From positions 186,001 to 250,000 of the forward strand of contig CAXXUJ010000002.1 of NCBI GenBank assembly GCA_963677695.2: DNA of 64,000 bases. The letters run 5' to 3'. How positions within the stretch are numbered: the first letter of the stretch is position 1; each line of letters starts with the position of its first letter. The translations under genes and the position numbers were made by a program. This DNA is from SABI01 sp963677695 (GTDB taxonomy: Bacteria; Spirochaetota; Spirochaetia; Sphaerochaetales; Sphaerochaetaceae). Of the stretch, positions 24,847 to 33,725 are shown piece after piece. Under the pieces are notes generated by a model, which was not told the origin of the DNA, did not search any database, and saw only the letters and a list, made by a program, of their open reading frames with translations.

Positions 24847-26064
24847 ATGGACGAACAGTACAATGATGTACAGATAACCATCAGCAATCTCTGGAAGATC
24901 TATGGAAAGGATCCGAAGAGGGTGTTTCAGAACAAGGAGCTGATGAATAAATCGAAAGATGAGATTCAGAGTGAGACAGGCTGTATCGTCGGTATGCGTG
25001 ATATCAACCTTGAGATCCGTAAAGGGGAGTTCTATATTCTTATGGGGCTCTCCGGAAGCGGTAAGTCTACTCTCATCAGGGCCCTGATCCGTCTGATCAG
25101 GACCTCTAGGGGAAATATTGTCATCAATGGTGAAGATATCACGAAGATGAATGCAGAAGAGCTGATGCAGTTCCGTCGGAAGACCTACGGTATGGTATTC
25201 CAGCACTACGGCCTTCTTCCCCACCTTTCCGTTCTCGATAACGCTGCCTACGGCCTGAAGGTCAAGGGTGTCAGCAAGGAAGAGCGGTATGCAAAGGCGA
25301 AGGAAGTACTCGAGACGGTCGGTCTTGCCGGCTGGGAGGACTACTATCCTACAAACCTCTCCGGAGGGATGCAGCAGAGGGTAGGGCTTGCACGAGCTCT
25401 TGCCAATGATCCTGAAATCCTTCTCATGGACGAACCATTCAGCGGACTCGATCCCCTCATCAGACGACAGATGCAGGATGAACTTGTAGAACTGCAGTCG
25501 AAGATGCAGAAGACGATCATCTTTGTCACCCATGATCTGCACGAGGCACTGAAACTCGGTGACCAGATTGCGATCATGAGGAACGGCGAAGTTGTTCAGG
25601 TGGGGACACCCGAAGATATCGTGACAAACCCGGCAGATGAATATGTCGAGGAGTTCGTTCAGGATGCCTCCCCCGCAAAGGTTCTCACCGCAGGGTCGAT
25701 CATGAGTGACGTGCCTGTGATCACCTACGCGTGGGAAGGACCGAAGACGGCTCTCACACTCATGAGAAAGGAGAAGAGGAAGGCAGGGTTCGTGGTGAAC
25801 CAGAAACGGGAGTTTCTCGGTATCATCACGGCAACGGAACTCGAGCGTCTGATAGCAGAACAATCGGGACTGAAGAAGATTCCCCCCGAATCCATTCTTG
25901 AGGTGGAAAGCGTCACTGAAGATGTTCTGGTGGAAGATCTCTTCCCGATTGCCAGCAGGGCGAAGTTCGCTATTCCTGTCATCAACGAGAAAAAGCATCT
26001 TCTCGGCCGTGTAACGACTGACCAGATCTTTGAATCTATATCAACAAGTGAAGGGGGTGAATGA
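24847..26064 (+). CDS. proV: Glycine betaine/proline ABC transporter ATPase with CBS domains
   Basis: A 405-residue ATPase of the ProV/OpuAA group. Walker A GLSGSGKST lies near residue 66, the Q-loop in VFQHYGLLPHLSV, the signature LSGGMQQRVGLARAL and Walker B ILLMDEPFSGLD. The start IWKIYGKDPKRVFQ-type N-terminus is typical. Residues from about 285 form two CBS domains (AGSIMSDVPVITYAWEGP and ESVTEDVLVEDLFPIA), which in OpuA sense ionic strength or cyclic di-AMP. It follows proX by 12 bases and overlaps proW by 4 bases. Confidence 0.95.
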   Translation: MDEQYNDVQITISNLWKIYGKDPKRVFQNKELMNKSKDEIQSETGCIVGMRDINLEIRKGEFYILMGLSGSGKSTLIRALIRLIRTSRGNIVINGEDITKMNAEELMQFRRKTYGMVFQHYGLLPHLSVLDNAAYGLKVKGVSKEERYAKAKEVLETVGLAGWEDYYPTNLSGGMQQRVGLARALANDPEILLMDEPFSGLDPLIRRQMQDELVELQSKMQKTIIFVTHDLHEALKLGDQIAIMRNGEVVQVGTPEDIVTNPADEYVEEFVQDASPAKVLTAGSIMSDVPVITYAWEGPKTALTLMRKEKRKAGFVVNQKREFLGIITATELERLIAEQSGLKKIPPESILEVESVTEDVLVEDLFPIASRAKFAIPVINEKKHLLGRVTTDQIFESISTSEGGE

Positions 26065-26915
26065 TGTTTACGTTTCCTGAAATGTTCAATATCCCCGTAG
26101 CGGAAGCAATCGATGCTGCAATGAGCTGGCTTCTCAAGAATCTTGATCCTTTCTTCGATTTCATAAGAGAGATCATTCTTGCTGTGGTGAACGCCTTTGA
26201 ATGGCTCTTCACCATCACTCCCTGGTTCGTTGTGATCCTCCTTGTAGGACTCGCAGGATGGCGTCTGCTGAAGAGCGTGAAATCTGCACTGGTCTTCATG
26301 GCCCTTATGATTCTCATAGGAAGCTTCGGGTACTGGGACCTTGCAATGATCACCCTCTCCCTCGTGATAGCATCGGTGGTATTCTCACTCCTGATAGGAT
26401 TGCCTACGGGAATCCTGATGGCACGAAGTGACCGTGCTGAGCGTCTGATCACACCGATACTTGATGCTATGCAGACGATGCCTTCGTTTGTCTATCTCAT
26501 TCCTGCTCTGATGTTCTTCGGTATGGGAAAGGTGCCTTCAATGTTCGCAACGATCATCTATGCGGTTCCACCTGTGATCCGCCTCACCAATGTCGGTATC
26601 AGGACAGTTGATGTAGAGGCAGTAGAGGCTGCAAAGGCCTTCGGTGCAACACCCCGGCAGGTGCTGTTTGACGTGCAGCTCCCTCTGGCCAAGCCCTCCA
26701 TCATGGTGGGGATAAACCAGACGACGATGATGGCACTGGCCATGGTCGTCATCGGCTCGATGATCGGTGCCAAGGGACTCGGAATGGAGGTTCTCCTTTC
26801 GATTAGCAGAATCGACGTGGGGCGTGGTTTCGAAGCGGGTATCTCAATCGTTTTCCTTGCTATCGTGATTGATAGAATCACTCACTCCTTCAGTGAGAAG
26901 AAGGATAAGAATTAA
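26061..26915 (+). CDS. proW: Glycine betaine/proline ABC transporter permease
   Basis: A 284-residue permease. The OpuAB/ProW hallmarks are an N-terminal amphipathic region (IPVAEAIDAAMSWLLKNLDPFFDFI), the segment GLPTGILMARSDRAERLITPILDAMQTMPSFVYLIP and the EAA-like loop VDVEAVEAAKAFGATPRQVLF, then MMALAMVVIGSMIGAKGLG. Two ATG codons lie at 26061 and 26064; the first overlaps the proV stop. A terminator follows. Confidence 0.95.
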   Translation: MMFTFPEMFNIPVAEAIDAAMSWLLKNLDPFFDFIREIILAVVNAFEWLFTITPWFVVILLVGLAGWRLLKSVKSALVFMALMILIGSFGYWDLAMITLSLVIASVVFSLLIGLPTGILMARSDRAERLITPILDAMQTMPSFVYLIPALMFFGMGKVPSMFATIIYAVPPVIRLTNVGIRTVDVEAVEAAKAFGATPRQVLFDVQLPLAKPSIMVGINQTTMMALAMVVIGSMIGAKGLGMEVLLSISRIDVGRGFEAGISIVFLAIVIDRITHSFSEKKDKN

Positions 26916-26944
26916 TCGTTTCTGAAAGGAAACACGAAGAAAGG

Positions 26945-26983
26945 AAGGGCTGCTGCATGTGTGATGCTTCAGCCCTTTTTTCT
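26945..26983 (+). terminator. Terminator after proXVW
   Basis: AAGGGCTG pairs with CAGCCCTT around an inner GCAT/ATGC stem, followed by TTTTTTCTTTT. Confidence 0.85.
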
Positions 26984-27075
26984 TTTCTCTTTCCATATTT
27001 CTTATATTTAAGACATTATGTATACAGCATTTCCTCATGTTTTATGGCTAGTGTTCACTCTTTTCCCGTTTTCCC

Positions 27076-27103
27076 TTGAGTTGACAGGGAAAATCGATAC
27101 AAT
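27076..27103 (+). promoter_or_regulatory. Candidate promoter of the GNAT-like gene
   Basis: TTGAGT, a 16-base spacer and TACAAT, 26 bases before the ATG at 27130, which has a GAGGAG ribosome binding site. Confidence 0.5.
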
Positions 27104-27129
27104 GAAACAATAGTTATGAGGAGTTCACC

Positions 27130-28248
27130 ATGGCAGCAATCATAGAAGTGAAAACAAGACGAGACTGGAATCGATTCTTCTCTTTCCCCCTTGATCTCTA
27201 TAAAGATAATCCCAATTATATTCCCACGCTCACCTACGATGAGAAGTGGAACTTCAATCCCAAGAAAAACCCGGCATACGAGTATGCCGAGACGATCGCT
27301 TTCCTCGCTGTTGAGGAGGGGAAGGTTGTCGGAAGGATTGCAGGACTGATCAATCATAAGCTCAACGGCATGAAAGAGATGAAACAGGCCCGTTTCACCC
27401 GCTTTGATGTCATTGATGATATCGAGATATCACAGGCGCTCACCGACAAGGTGATCGAGTGGGCGAACGAGAAGGGAATGGATACCCTGATCGGTCCCAT
27501 CGGATTCAGCGACCTTGACAAACAGGGACTGCTGGTGGATGGTTTTGACGAGAAGGGGATGTTCATCACCCTTTATAACCATCCTTACTATGCGGATCAT
27601 CTGGATAAGCTCGGTTTCATCAAGGATGTTGACTGGATCGAATTCCAGCTCATGGTACCCGAGAAAGTGGATGAGAGGATCGAGAGGATATGTAATGTCG
27701 CGATGAAACGGCACGGGTACAGGCTCAAGGAATTCAAGAAGAAGAAAGAAGTGATCCCCTACGCCTACCAGATGTTCAACATGTACAATGATTCGTTTGC
27801 CAAGCTCTACGGCTTCTGCCCACTCAGCGAGGGGCAGATCAAGATGGCGATTGACCAGTTCATTGCCCTGGTCACACTCGAATATATCTTCATCGTTGTC
27901 GACAAGGAAGATGAGGTTGTCGGCTTCGGTATCATGGTGCCATCCCTTGCTGATCCTGTAAAGAAGTCGAACGGTCGTCTCTTTCCCCTCGGACTTCTGA
28001 GGATCATGAGGGCACTGAAGAAGCATGATGTGCTAGACATGTACCTCATCGCCGTAAAACCTGAGTACATGGGACGGGGAGTGAATGCTGTGATCCTGAA
28101 CGAAGGAATCAAGCGTGCTATCGCGAACGGCGTGAAATATGCAGAGACAGGTCCCGAACTCGAAGACAACGAGAACGTGAAGACGCAGTGGAAGACCTTC
28201 GATGCGCGACAGCATAAACGACGACGTTGTTATATAAAAAAAATATAG
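27130..28248 (+). CDS. GNAT-fold conserved protein (large, probably two GNAT-like halves)
   Basis: A 372-residue cytosolic protein. I recognise the family only as the large acetyltransferase-like hypotheticals found in many anaerobes. The N-terminal half has FLAVEEGKVVGRIAGLINHKLN near residue 57 and IGPIGFSDLDKQGLLVDGFD near 121. The C-terminal half has IFIVVDKEDEVVGFGIMVPSL near 255 and YLIAVKPEYMGRGVNAVILNEG near 305; the latter resembles the acetyl-CoA loop. The basic tail KRRRCYIKKI is notable. Substrate unknown. It has its own promoter and ribosome binding site. Confidence 0.65.
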   Translation: MAAIIEVKTRRDWNRFFSFPLDLYKDNPNYIPTLTYDEKWNFNPKKNPAYEYAETIAFLAVEEGKVVGRIAGLINHKLNGMKEMKQARFTRFDVIDDIEISQALTDKVIEWANEKGMDTLIGPIGFSDLDKQGLLVDGFDEKGMFITLYNHPYYADHLDKLGFIKDVDWIEFQLMVPEKVDERIERICNVAMKRHGYRLKEFKKKKEVIPYAYQMFNMYNDSFAKLYGFCPLSEGQIKMAIDQFIALVTLEYIFIVVDKEDEVVGFGIMVPSLADPVKKSNGRLFPLGLLRIMRALKKHDVLDMYLIAVKPEYMGRGVNAVILNEGIKRAIANGVKYAETGPELEDNENVKTQWKTFDARQHKRRRCYIKKI

Positions 28249-28387
28249 AAATGATATAGCAGTCGAATATGCATCTCTCATGTGAAAATCAGGTGAAATC
28301 TCTCAGCCGTGTTGCATCCTTCAGGTAAAATCCTCATACTGTCATCAGCAGGCTCAAAGGCCTGTTGCGTCTGATAAGGAGAAAATC

Positions 28388-29182
28388 ATGAACGGGGAAG
28401 AACTGACAAAACGGCAGAGAGCGGCTGAAGAGGCTGCGAGAAAGGCAGGAGCCTTTTTACTTGGAGCTTCGCGCAATGATTCTCTCGGTACGACCGCCAA
28501 GGGACGCAATGATTTCGTCACTGTCATGGATGTGAAATCAGAGGAGATCATCAAGGCCTACCTTCACGATCGGTTTCCAGAAGACAATTTCCTTGGAGAG
28601 GAAGGGGGATATGAGAAGTACGGGGATGGAGGAACCTGGGTGATAGATCCTATCGACGGAACGAGCAACTTCATTCACGGTCTTCCGGGCTTCACAGTCA
28701 GTATCGGCTACGAAGTTGAACAATGGAAACCCGTTGTCGGTGTCGTCTATAATCCCTCCCACGATGCCCTCTACTCTGCACAGACAGGGACAGGTGCTTT
28801 CCTGAATGGAAAGCCCATCTCCGTTTCTTCTGTAGATGATCCCCACCGCACTGCGATTCTCACCTCTCCACCCCTGAGAAATCCTGCAAGACTCAATACC
28901 TACCTGGAACTCTTTGAGAAGCTGTGCAGGGAATCTGGAGAGATCAGGGGATTCGGCTCCGCAGCACTCCACCTCTGTTATATCGCTGACGGAAAAGCGG
29001 ATGCCTACATTGAATTCAATCTCAACTACCACGATATCGCAGCAGGCCTTGTCCTCGTATCAGAGGCTGGCGGAAAGGTTTCACACCTTGATATGAATGA
29101 TATCGGTGATTTTCCCTCCCACTTCATCATCTCCAATGAGAACCTCCATGAGTGGTTCTGTGACGCTGTTCAGCTGAGATAG
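28388..29182 (+). CDS. Inositol monophosphatase family protein
   Basis: A 264-residue Mg2+-dependent phosphatase of the IMPase/SuhB family. Motifs: LGEEGG near residue 72, WVIDPIDGTSNFIHGLPGF near 86 and YHDIAAGLVLVSEAGGKV near 216, which supply the metal-binding acidic residues. Substrate may be inositol phosphate, a sugar phosphate or 3'-phosphoadenosine phosphate; sequence does not decide. AAGGAG lies about 8 bases before the ATG. The AlaX gene follows after 10 bases, so they probably share a transcript. Confidence 0.9.
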   Translation: MNGEELTKRQRAAEEAARKAGAFLLGASRNDSLGTTAKGRNDFVTVMDVKSEEIIKAYLHDRFPEDNFLGEEGGYEKYGDGGTWVIDPIDGTSNFIHGLPGFTVSIGYEVEQWKPVVGVVYNPSHDALYSAQTGTGAFLNGKPISVSSVDDPHRTAILTSPPLRNPARLNTYLELFEKLCRESGEIRGFGSAALHLCYIADGKADAYIEFNLNYHDIAAGLVLVSEAGGKVSHLDMNDIGDFPSHFIISNENLHEWFCDAVQLR

Positions 29183-29192
29183 GAAGAGCTCG

Positions 29193-29834
29193 ATGGTGAC
29201 GAAACTGTTCTGGACAGACCCATATCTCACTGAGATAGAGACGACGGTCACTGAAGTACACGGTTCTGTCATCATGCTCGCAGAGACTATCTTCTATGCC
29301 TTCAGCGGTGGACAGGAAAGCGACAGCGGTGAAATCGCCGGATATCCTGTGATCAAAGCAGAAAAAAGCGGTCATGACATTCTTTATACCCTGAGTGCCG
29401 ATCATATGTTGAAAAGAGGAGATGCAGTCACAGTCACCATCGACTGGGACAGAAGATACCGTCTCATGAGACTCCATTTCGCTGCCGAACTGATTCTTGA
29501 ACTTACCTACCGCGAAGTGGAAGGGATCGAGAAGATAGGTGCCCATATTTCTGAAGACAAGGCCCGCCTTGATTTCCTCCTTGACGAGAATATTTCAACG
29601 TACTTTCCCTCCCTGAACAAGAAAGCTCTGGACCTTATTGATGCAGACCTGCCGATCGTAAGCGAATTCAGTGACAGAGAAACAGAAAGGCGATACTGGG
29701 AGATCGAGGGCTTCGCACGCGTTTCATGCGGTGGAACACACCTGAAGAGAACAGGGGAAGTAGGTTCCATCGAGCTGAAAAGAAAGAATATAGGGAAGGG
29801 GAAGGAACGAATCGAAATATCTCTTGACAGTTGA
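29193..29834 (+). CDS. AlaX-type alanyl-tRNA editing protein (one zinc ligand altered)
   Basis: A 213-residue protein matching the free-standing editing domain of alanyl-tRNA synthetase, which hydrolyses Ser- or Gly-tRNA(Ala). The N-terminal SGGQESDSG near residue 38 matches the GGQPSDTG-type family segment, and the C-terminal VSCGGTH gives Cys179 and His183. The HxxxH zinc motif is HFAAE here, so His95 remains but the second His is Glu99. Glu can bind zinc, so activity may persist. It follows the phosphatase by 10 bases. A weak AGGAAGAG serves as ribosome binding site. Confidence 0.85.
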   Translation: MVTKLFWTDPYLTEIETTVTEVHGSVIMLAETIFYAFSGGQESDSGEIAGYPVIKAEKSGHDILYTLSADHMLKRGDAVTVTIDWDRRYRLMRLHFAAELILELTYREVEGIEKIGAHISEDKARLDFLLDENISTYFPSLNKKALDLIDADLPIVSEFSDRETERRYWEIEGFARVSCGGTHLKRTGEVGSIELKRKNIGKGKERIEISLDS

Positions 29835-29888
29835 ATTCAATCTATCTTGATTACTTATATATATTTTATGCATATAAATAATTATCTG

Positions 29889-29897
29889 TGGTATGAT
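29889..29897 (+). promoter_or_regulatory. Extended -10 element of the oxidoreductase gene
   Basis: TGG followed by TATGAT ends 5 bases before ATG 29903, within an AT-rich region without a clear -35 box. Confidence 0.4.
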
Positions 29898-29902
29898 AAG
29901 GC

Positions 29903-30616
29903 ATGAAAACCTTGATTTTAGGGGCAAGCGGTGCGACGGGGAGACTCGTGGTAGCACAGCTGGTTGACAGGAACCTTCCTGTCAAAGTCGTTGTCAGGGA
30001 CCACAGCACGGTGCTTGAACCTTACCGTGACCATGAGCTGGTAGAGACTGTTCGGGGGAACATTGATGAGTTTGACCTCCCCCAGTTGACTGAACTCATG
30101 AGTGACTGCGATGCGGTGATAAGCTGTCTGGGGCACAATATCAGCTTCAAAGGGATGTTCGGGAAGCCTCACCACCTTGTTGCCAATCTGGTGAAAAAGA
30201 TCTGTGTGGTCGCTGAATCTGGATCGAATCCCAAACGATTCATTCTCATGAGTACCACAGCCTACACGAACAGGACTGTCGGGGAGACGCTCAAAGGTAA
30301 GGATGCTTTCATATTCGGTCTCCTGAAACTCGTTCTACCTCCGCATAAGGACAATATGCTTGCAGGCGATTACCTCGTTCATCACGCGGGAGCGGAAACT
30401 ACACTGGAATGGGTGGCCGTGCGACCTGATTCACTCATAGATGCAGCTGAGGTGGCAGAGTACGAGCTGTTCGAGACCCTTCAACGCAATCCGTTATCAA
30501 ACCCGGGAAAGAGTAGCAGGATACAGGTTGCCCATTTCATGGCTGAACTGCTTGTTGATGATAAGCTGTGGAAACAGTGGATCTACAGAACTCCGGTGAT
30601 TTATTCGAAAGAATAG
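29903..30616 (+). CDS. NAD(P)-binding oxidoreductase, atypical SDR/NmrA-like
   Basis: A 237-residue Rossmann protein. The N-terminal LILGASGATGRLVVAQL is the GxxGxxG dinucleotide motif of the atypical short-chain dehydrogenase group. AVISCLGHNIS near residue 72 and RFILMSTTAYTNR near 111 fit the sugar-epimerase-like/NmrA subgroup. An active-site YxxxK is not obvious, so it may bind cofactor without classical catalysis. It has no neighbouring partner; it is convergent with the FNR-type gene. The start has no proper ribosome binding site (AAGGC directly before the ATG). Confidence 0.8.
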   Translation: MKTLILGASGATGRLVVAQLVDRNLPVKVVVRDHSTVLEPYRDHELVETVRGNIDEFDLPQLTELMSDCDAVISCLGHNISFKGMFGKPHHLVANLVKKICVVAESGSNPKRFILMSTTAYTNRTVGETLKGKDAFIFGLLKLVLPPHKDNMLAGDYLVHHAGAETTLEWVAVRPDSLIDAAEVAEYELFETLQRNPLSNPGKSSRIQVAHFMAELLVDDKLWKQWIYRTPVIYSKE

Positions 30617-30649
30617 GGCTTCCTGTTTCCAGATTTCTCATTTCTTCAC

Positions 30650-31369
30650 TCACTCAATCGGAAGTGATAATTCCTCAAGTGCTTCGAGGTTGAGAATTTT
30701 TACCCTCTTATTTCCGACCGACTCGATGATTCCCTCTTCCTCTAGCTGACTGAACTTCCTGCTCAACGTTTCCCTTGCCAGGCCAAGATAGTTCGCAAGT
30801 CCCTCTCTGCTCAGGGGGAGGGTGATGATTGGGTAGTCCCCGCTCATCTGTCCGTAGGAGTCTTTGAAATCGAGAAGGAGTGCGGCAACACGCATCTCAG
30901 CGTTCCTTGCCCCCATCGACTGCATCACTGACTCAAGTCGGCTCATTCTCTTCGCCATAGCCTCGATGATTTCCATAGCGATTTCACTGTGTTCACTGAG
31001 TAGGTGGGAGAACTGACTCTTTGAGAGCATGCAGACCCTCGTCTCCTCCAGTGCTTCTACCGAGTAGGGTACCTTGTCCCCGGTGAAGAGAAAACGGGCT
31101 CCAAAGTAATCATTTTCAGGAAAGATATAGAGAATCTGCTCTCTTCCGTCCGGAGTGATCCGGTACGCCTTCGCACTTCCTTCCCGTATCACGGTGAACC
31201 ACTGACCGGGTTCTCCCTCCCTGACGATCAATTCTCCCTTCTTATAGGTTCTGTGTTCCATCTCATCGGTAAGAGCATGGAGGAACTCAGGATCGAGAGA
31301 GGCAAATAGGGGAACGCTCCTGATACACTGATCGTTCCCGCAGTCGGTACATGTGGAATGCATGGTCAT
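30650..31369 (-). CDS. FNR-type Crp/Fnr regulator
   Basis: A 239-residue transcription factor with an N-terminal cysteine cluster Cys7, Cys10 and Cys15, plus Cys113 in EALEETRVCML. This spacing resembles FNR, whose four cysteines hold an oxygen-sensitive [4Fe-4S] cluster. The cyclic-nucleotide-binding fold (GEPGQWFTVIREGSAK) and a C-terminal helix-turn-helix (LSREGLANYLGLARETLSRKFSQL, residues about 184-207) follow. It is divergent from pflBA with a TGTGAT-N4-ATCACA palindrome between them. It probably activates pyruvate formate-lyase without oxygen. AGGAG lies about 5 bases before the ATG. Confidence 0.88.
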   Translation of the reverse strand: MTMHSTCTDCGNDQCIRSVPLFASLDPEFLHALTDEMEHRTYKKGELIVREGEPGQWFTVIREGSAKAYRITPDGREQILYIFPENDYFGARFLFTGDKVPYSVEALEETRVCMLSKSQFSHLLSEHSEIAMEIIEAMAKRMSRLESVMQSMGARNAEMRVAALLLDFKDSYGQMSGDYPIITLPLSREGLANYLGLARETLSRKFSQLEEEGIIESVGNKRVKILNLEALEELSLPIE

Positions 31370-31394
31370 ACAAACTCCTGAAAAAAATGAAAGG

Positions 31395-31410
31395 TGTGAT
31401 TTGAATCACA
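31395..31410. promoter_or_regulatory. FNR/CRP-like palindromic operator
   Basis: TGTGATTTGAATCACA, 7 of 8 half-site bases complementary, lies between the FNR-type gene and pflB. Its centre is about 42 bases before a possible start point next to TACACC (31433), which would be the class II activation geometry. Confidence 0.7.
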
Positions 31411-31491
31411 GAACTTACTCTTGCACCCATGGTACACCATCTCCATCAGGGCAGTCCACCTGCTGACAACCATAAAGAACGGAGGCTCCGT

Positions 31492-33714
31492 ATGAATACG
31501 CATCACGGCCCGGACGAAAAGAGCATGCACGAAATCGATACCCGTGCATTCATTCAGAACAACTACCATCCCTATGACGGGGATTCATCCTTCCTTGCTG
31601 CTCCCACTGCAAGAACTATAAAACTCTGGGAAAAGCTTTCATCCCTCCTCAATATTGAGCGCGAACGCGGCGGTATGTATGATATCGACGAGAAGAGAAT
31701 CTCTACCATCGTCAGTCACGGCAAGGGGTATATTGATGAAGAGCTCGAACAGATCGTCGGCCTGCAGACCGATGAACCGCTCAAGCGCTCTATCATGCCC
31801 TTCGGCGGTATCCGCCTGGTGCACACAGAGCTGAAGGCTTACGGAAAGGAACTTCCTGAAGAGATCGATGAAGTCTTCAAGTACCGCAAGACTCACAACG
31901 ATGGTGTGTTCGATGTCTACACAGATGATATGAAGAAGGCAAGACACTCAGGTATCATCACAGGGCTGCCTGATGCCTATGGACGCGGTCGTATCATAGG
32001 TGACTACCGGAGGGTACCGCTCTACGGTGTCGATTACCTGATTGCCCAGAAGAAAGAGGCGAAAGCCCAGAATATCTACGGAGCAATGACTGAAGATCGT
32101 ATCCGGGACAGAGAGGAACTGAGCGAGCAGATCAGGAGTCTTGCTGAACTGAAGGAGATGGCCTCGTTCTATGGATGCGATATCTCCCGTGCTGCCGAAG
32201 ACACGAAGGAAGCAATCCAGTGGCTCTATTTTGCCTTCCTTTCGGCGACAAAGGAGCAGAACGGCGCCGCAATGAGTCTCGGAAGGGTTTCCACCTTCCT
32301 CGATGTGTATGCGGAACGGGACCTGGAGACAGGACGTTACAGCGAAGAGGAGATTCAGGAATTCGTCGACCACTTCATCATGAAACTTCGAATCATCAGA
32401 TTCCTGAGAACCCCTGCCTATGACGAACTGTTCAGCGGAGACCCGACCTGGGTCACCGAAGTGATCGGCGGTGTCGGCCACGACGGACGACACCTTGTCA
32501 CAAAGATGAGCTACCGATTCCTCCATTCCCTCACCAACCTCGGCCCTGCCCCCGAACCGAACCTCACTGTCCTCTGGTCTGCCCGTCTTCCTCAGACCTT
32601 CAAGGAGTACTGTGCGAAGATGTCGATCGAGACCTCTTCTATCCAGTATGAGAATGATGACCTGATGAAACCCGAATGGGGTGATGACTACGGTATTGCC
32701 TGCTGTGTATCGGCTATGGCGATCGGAAAGCAGATGCAGTTCTTCGGTGCTCGGGTCAACCTAGCAAAAACCCTCCTCTATGCGATCAACGGGGGACGAG
32801 ATGAGATTACAGGCGAGCAGATCGGTCCCCGCTCTGCCCCGATCACAGGTGAATACCTCGATTATGATGAGGTGACTGAGAGCTTCGAAGTGATGAGCGC
32901 ATGGCTTGCCAAGCTCTATATCGACACTCTGAATGTGATCCATTACATGCATGACAAGTATTCGTACGAGCGGATCGAAATGGCGCTTCATGACGAGTCT
33001 ATCCTCAGAACGATGGCAGGCGGAATCGCAGGACTCTCAGTTGTCACCGACAGCCTCTGTGCGATCAAGTACGGAAAGGTGAAACCGATCTATGATGAAA
33101 GAGGCCTTGCAGTCGACTTCATCGTGGAAGGAGAGGTTCCCACCTACGGAAACAACGATGACAGAGCAGATAAGGTCGCTATCAGCGTGGTACGCGATTT
33201 CATGGAGAAACTGAAAGAGCATGTCACCTACCGTGACAGTATGCCGACTCTCAGCGTTCTTACCATCACCAGCAACGTCGTGTACGGAAAGAAGACCGGT
33301 TCGACACCAGATGGAAGGACGAAGGGGGAACCCTTCGCTCCCGGAGCGAACCCGATGCATGGACGTGATACCCACGGCTGTGTGGCGAGCATGAAGAGTG
33401 TGGCTAAACTTCCCTATCCTTCAGCTCAGGACGGAATTTCCTACACCTTCAGTGTCATTCCTTCCACTCTCGGAAAGAACAGAGCTATGCAGGTGAGCAA
33501 CCTTGTCACCCTGCTCGAAGGCTATTTTGCCGAGACGGGCCACCACATCAACGTGAACGTGATGGAAAAAGCTACCTTGCTTGATGCGATGGACCATCCT
33601 GAAAAGTATCCCCAGCTCACCATCCGCGTAAGCGGCTATGCAGTCAACTTCATCAAACTGACCAGGGAACAGCAGCTTGATGTCATTCATCGAACGTTCC
33701 ACGAAACTCTGTAA
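31492..33714 (+). CDS. pflB: Formate C-acetyltransferase (pyruvate formate-lyase)
   Basis: A 740-residue glycyl-radical enzyme that splits pyruvate with CoA into acetyl-CoA and formate in anaerobic cytosol. The catalytic pair Cys404-Cys405 lies in GIACCVSAM, and the radical Gly715 in RVSGYAV near the C-terminus. Length and end (FHETL) fit full-length PFL. ATG 31492 is chosen because GGAGG lies 6 bases before it; the frame is open to 31429. It is co-transcribed with pflA 11 bases downstream, and is probably controlled by the adjacent FNR-type protein. Confidence 0.97.
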   Translation: MNTHHGPDEKSMHEIDTRAFIQNNYHPYDGDSSFLAAPTARTIKLWEKLSSLLNIERERGGMYDIDEKRISTIVSHGKGYIDEELEQIVGLQTDEPLKRSIMPFGGIRLVHTELKAYGKELPEEIDEVFKYRKTHNDGVFDVYTDDMKKARHSGIITGLPDAYGRGRIIGDYRRVPLYGVDYLIAQKKEAKAQNIYGAMTEDRIRDREELSEQIRSLAELKEMASFYGCDISRAAEDTKEAIQWLYFAFLSATKEQNGAAMSLGRVSTFLDVYAERDLETGRYSEEEIQEFVDHFIMKLRIIRFLRTPAYDELFSGDPTWVTEVIGGVGHDGRHLVTKMSYRFLHSLTNLGPAPEPNLTVLWSARLPQTFKEYCAKMSIETSSIQYENDDLMKPEWGDDYGIACCVSAMAIGKQMQFFGARVNLAKTLLYAINGGRDEITGEQIGPRSAPITGEYLDYDEVTESFEVMSAWLAKLYIDTLNVIHYMHDKYSYERIEMALHDESILRTMAGGIAGLSVVTDSLCAIKYGKVKPIYDERGLAVDFIVEGEVPTYGNNDDRADKVAISVVRDFMEKLKEHVTYRDSMPTLSVLTITSNVVYGKKTGSTPDGRTKGEPFAPGANPMHGRDTHGCVASMKSVAKLPYPSAQDGISYTFSVIPSTLGKNRAMQVSNLVTLLEGYFAETGHHINVNVMEKATLLDAMDHPEKYPQLTIRVSGYAVNFIKLTREQQLDVIHRTFHETL

Positions 33715-33725
33715 GGAGAGAAACC

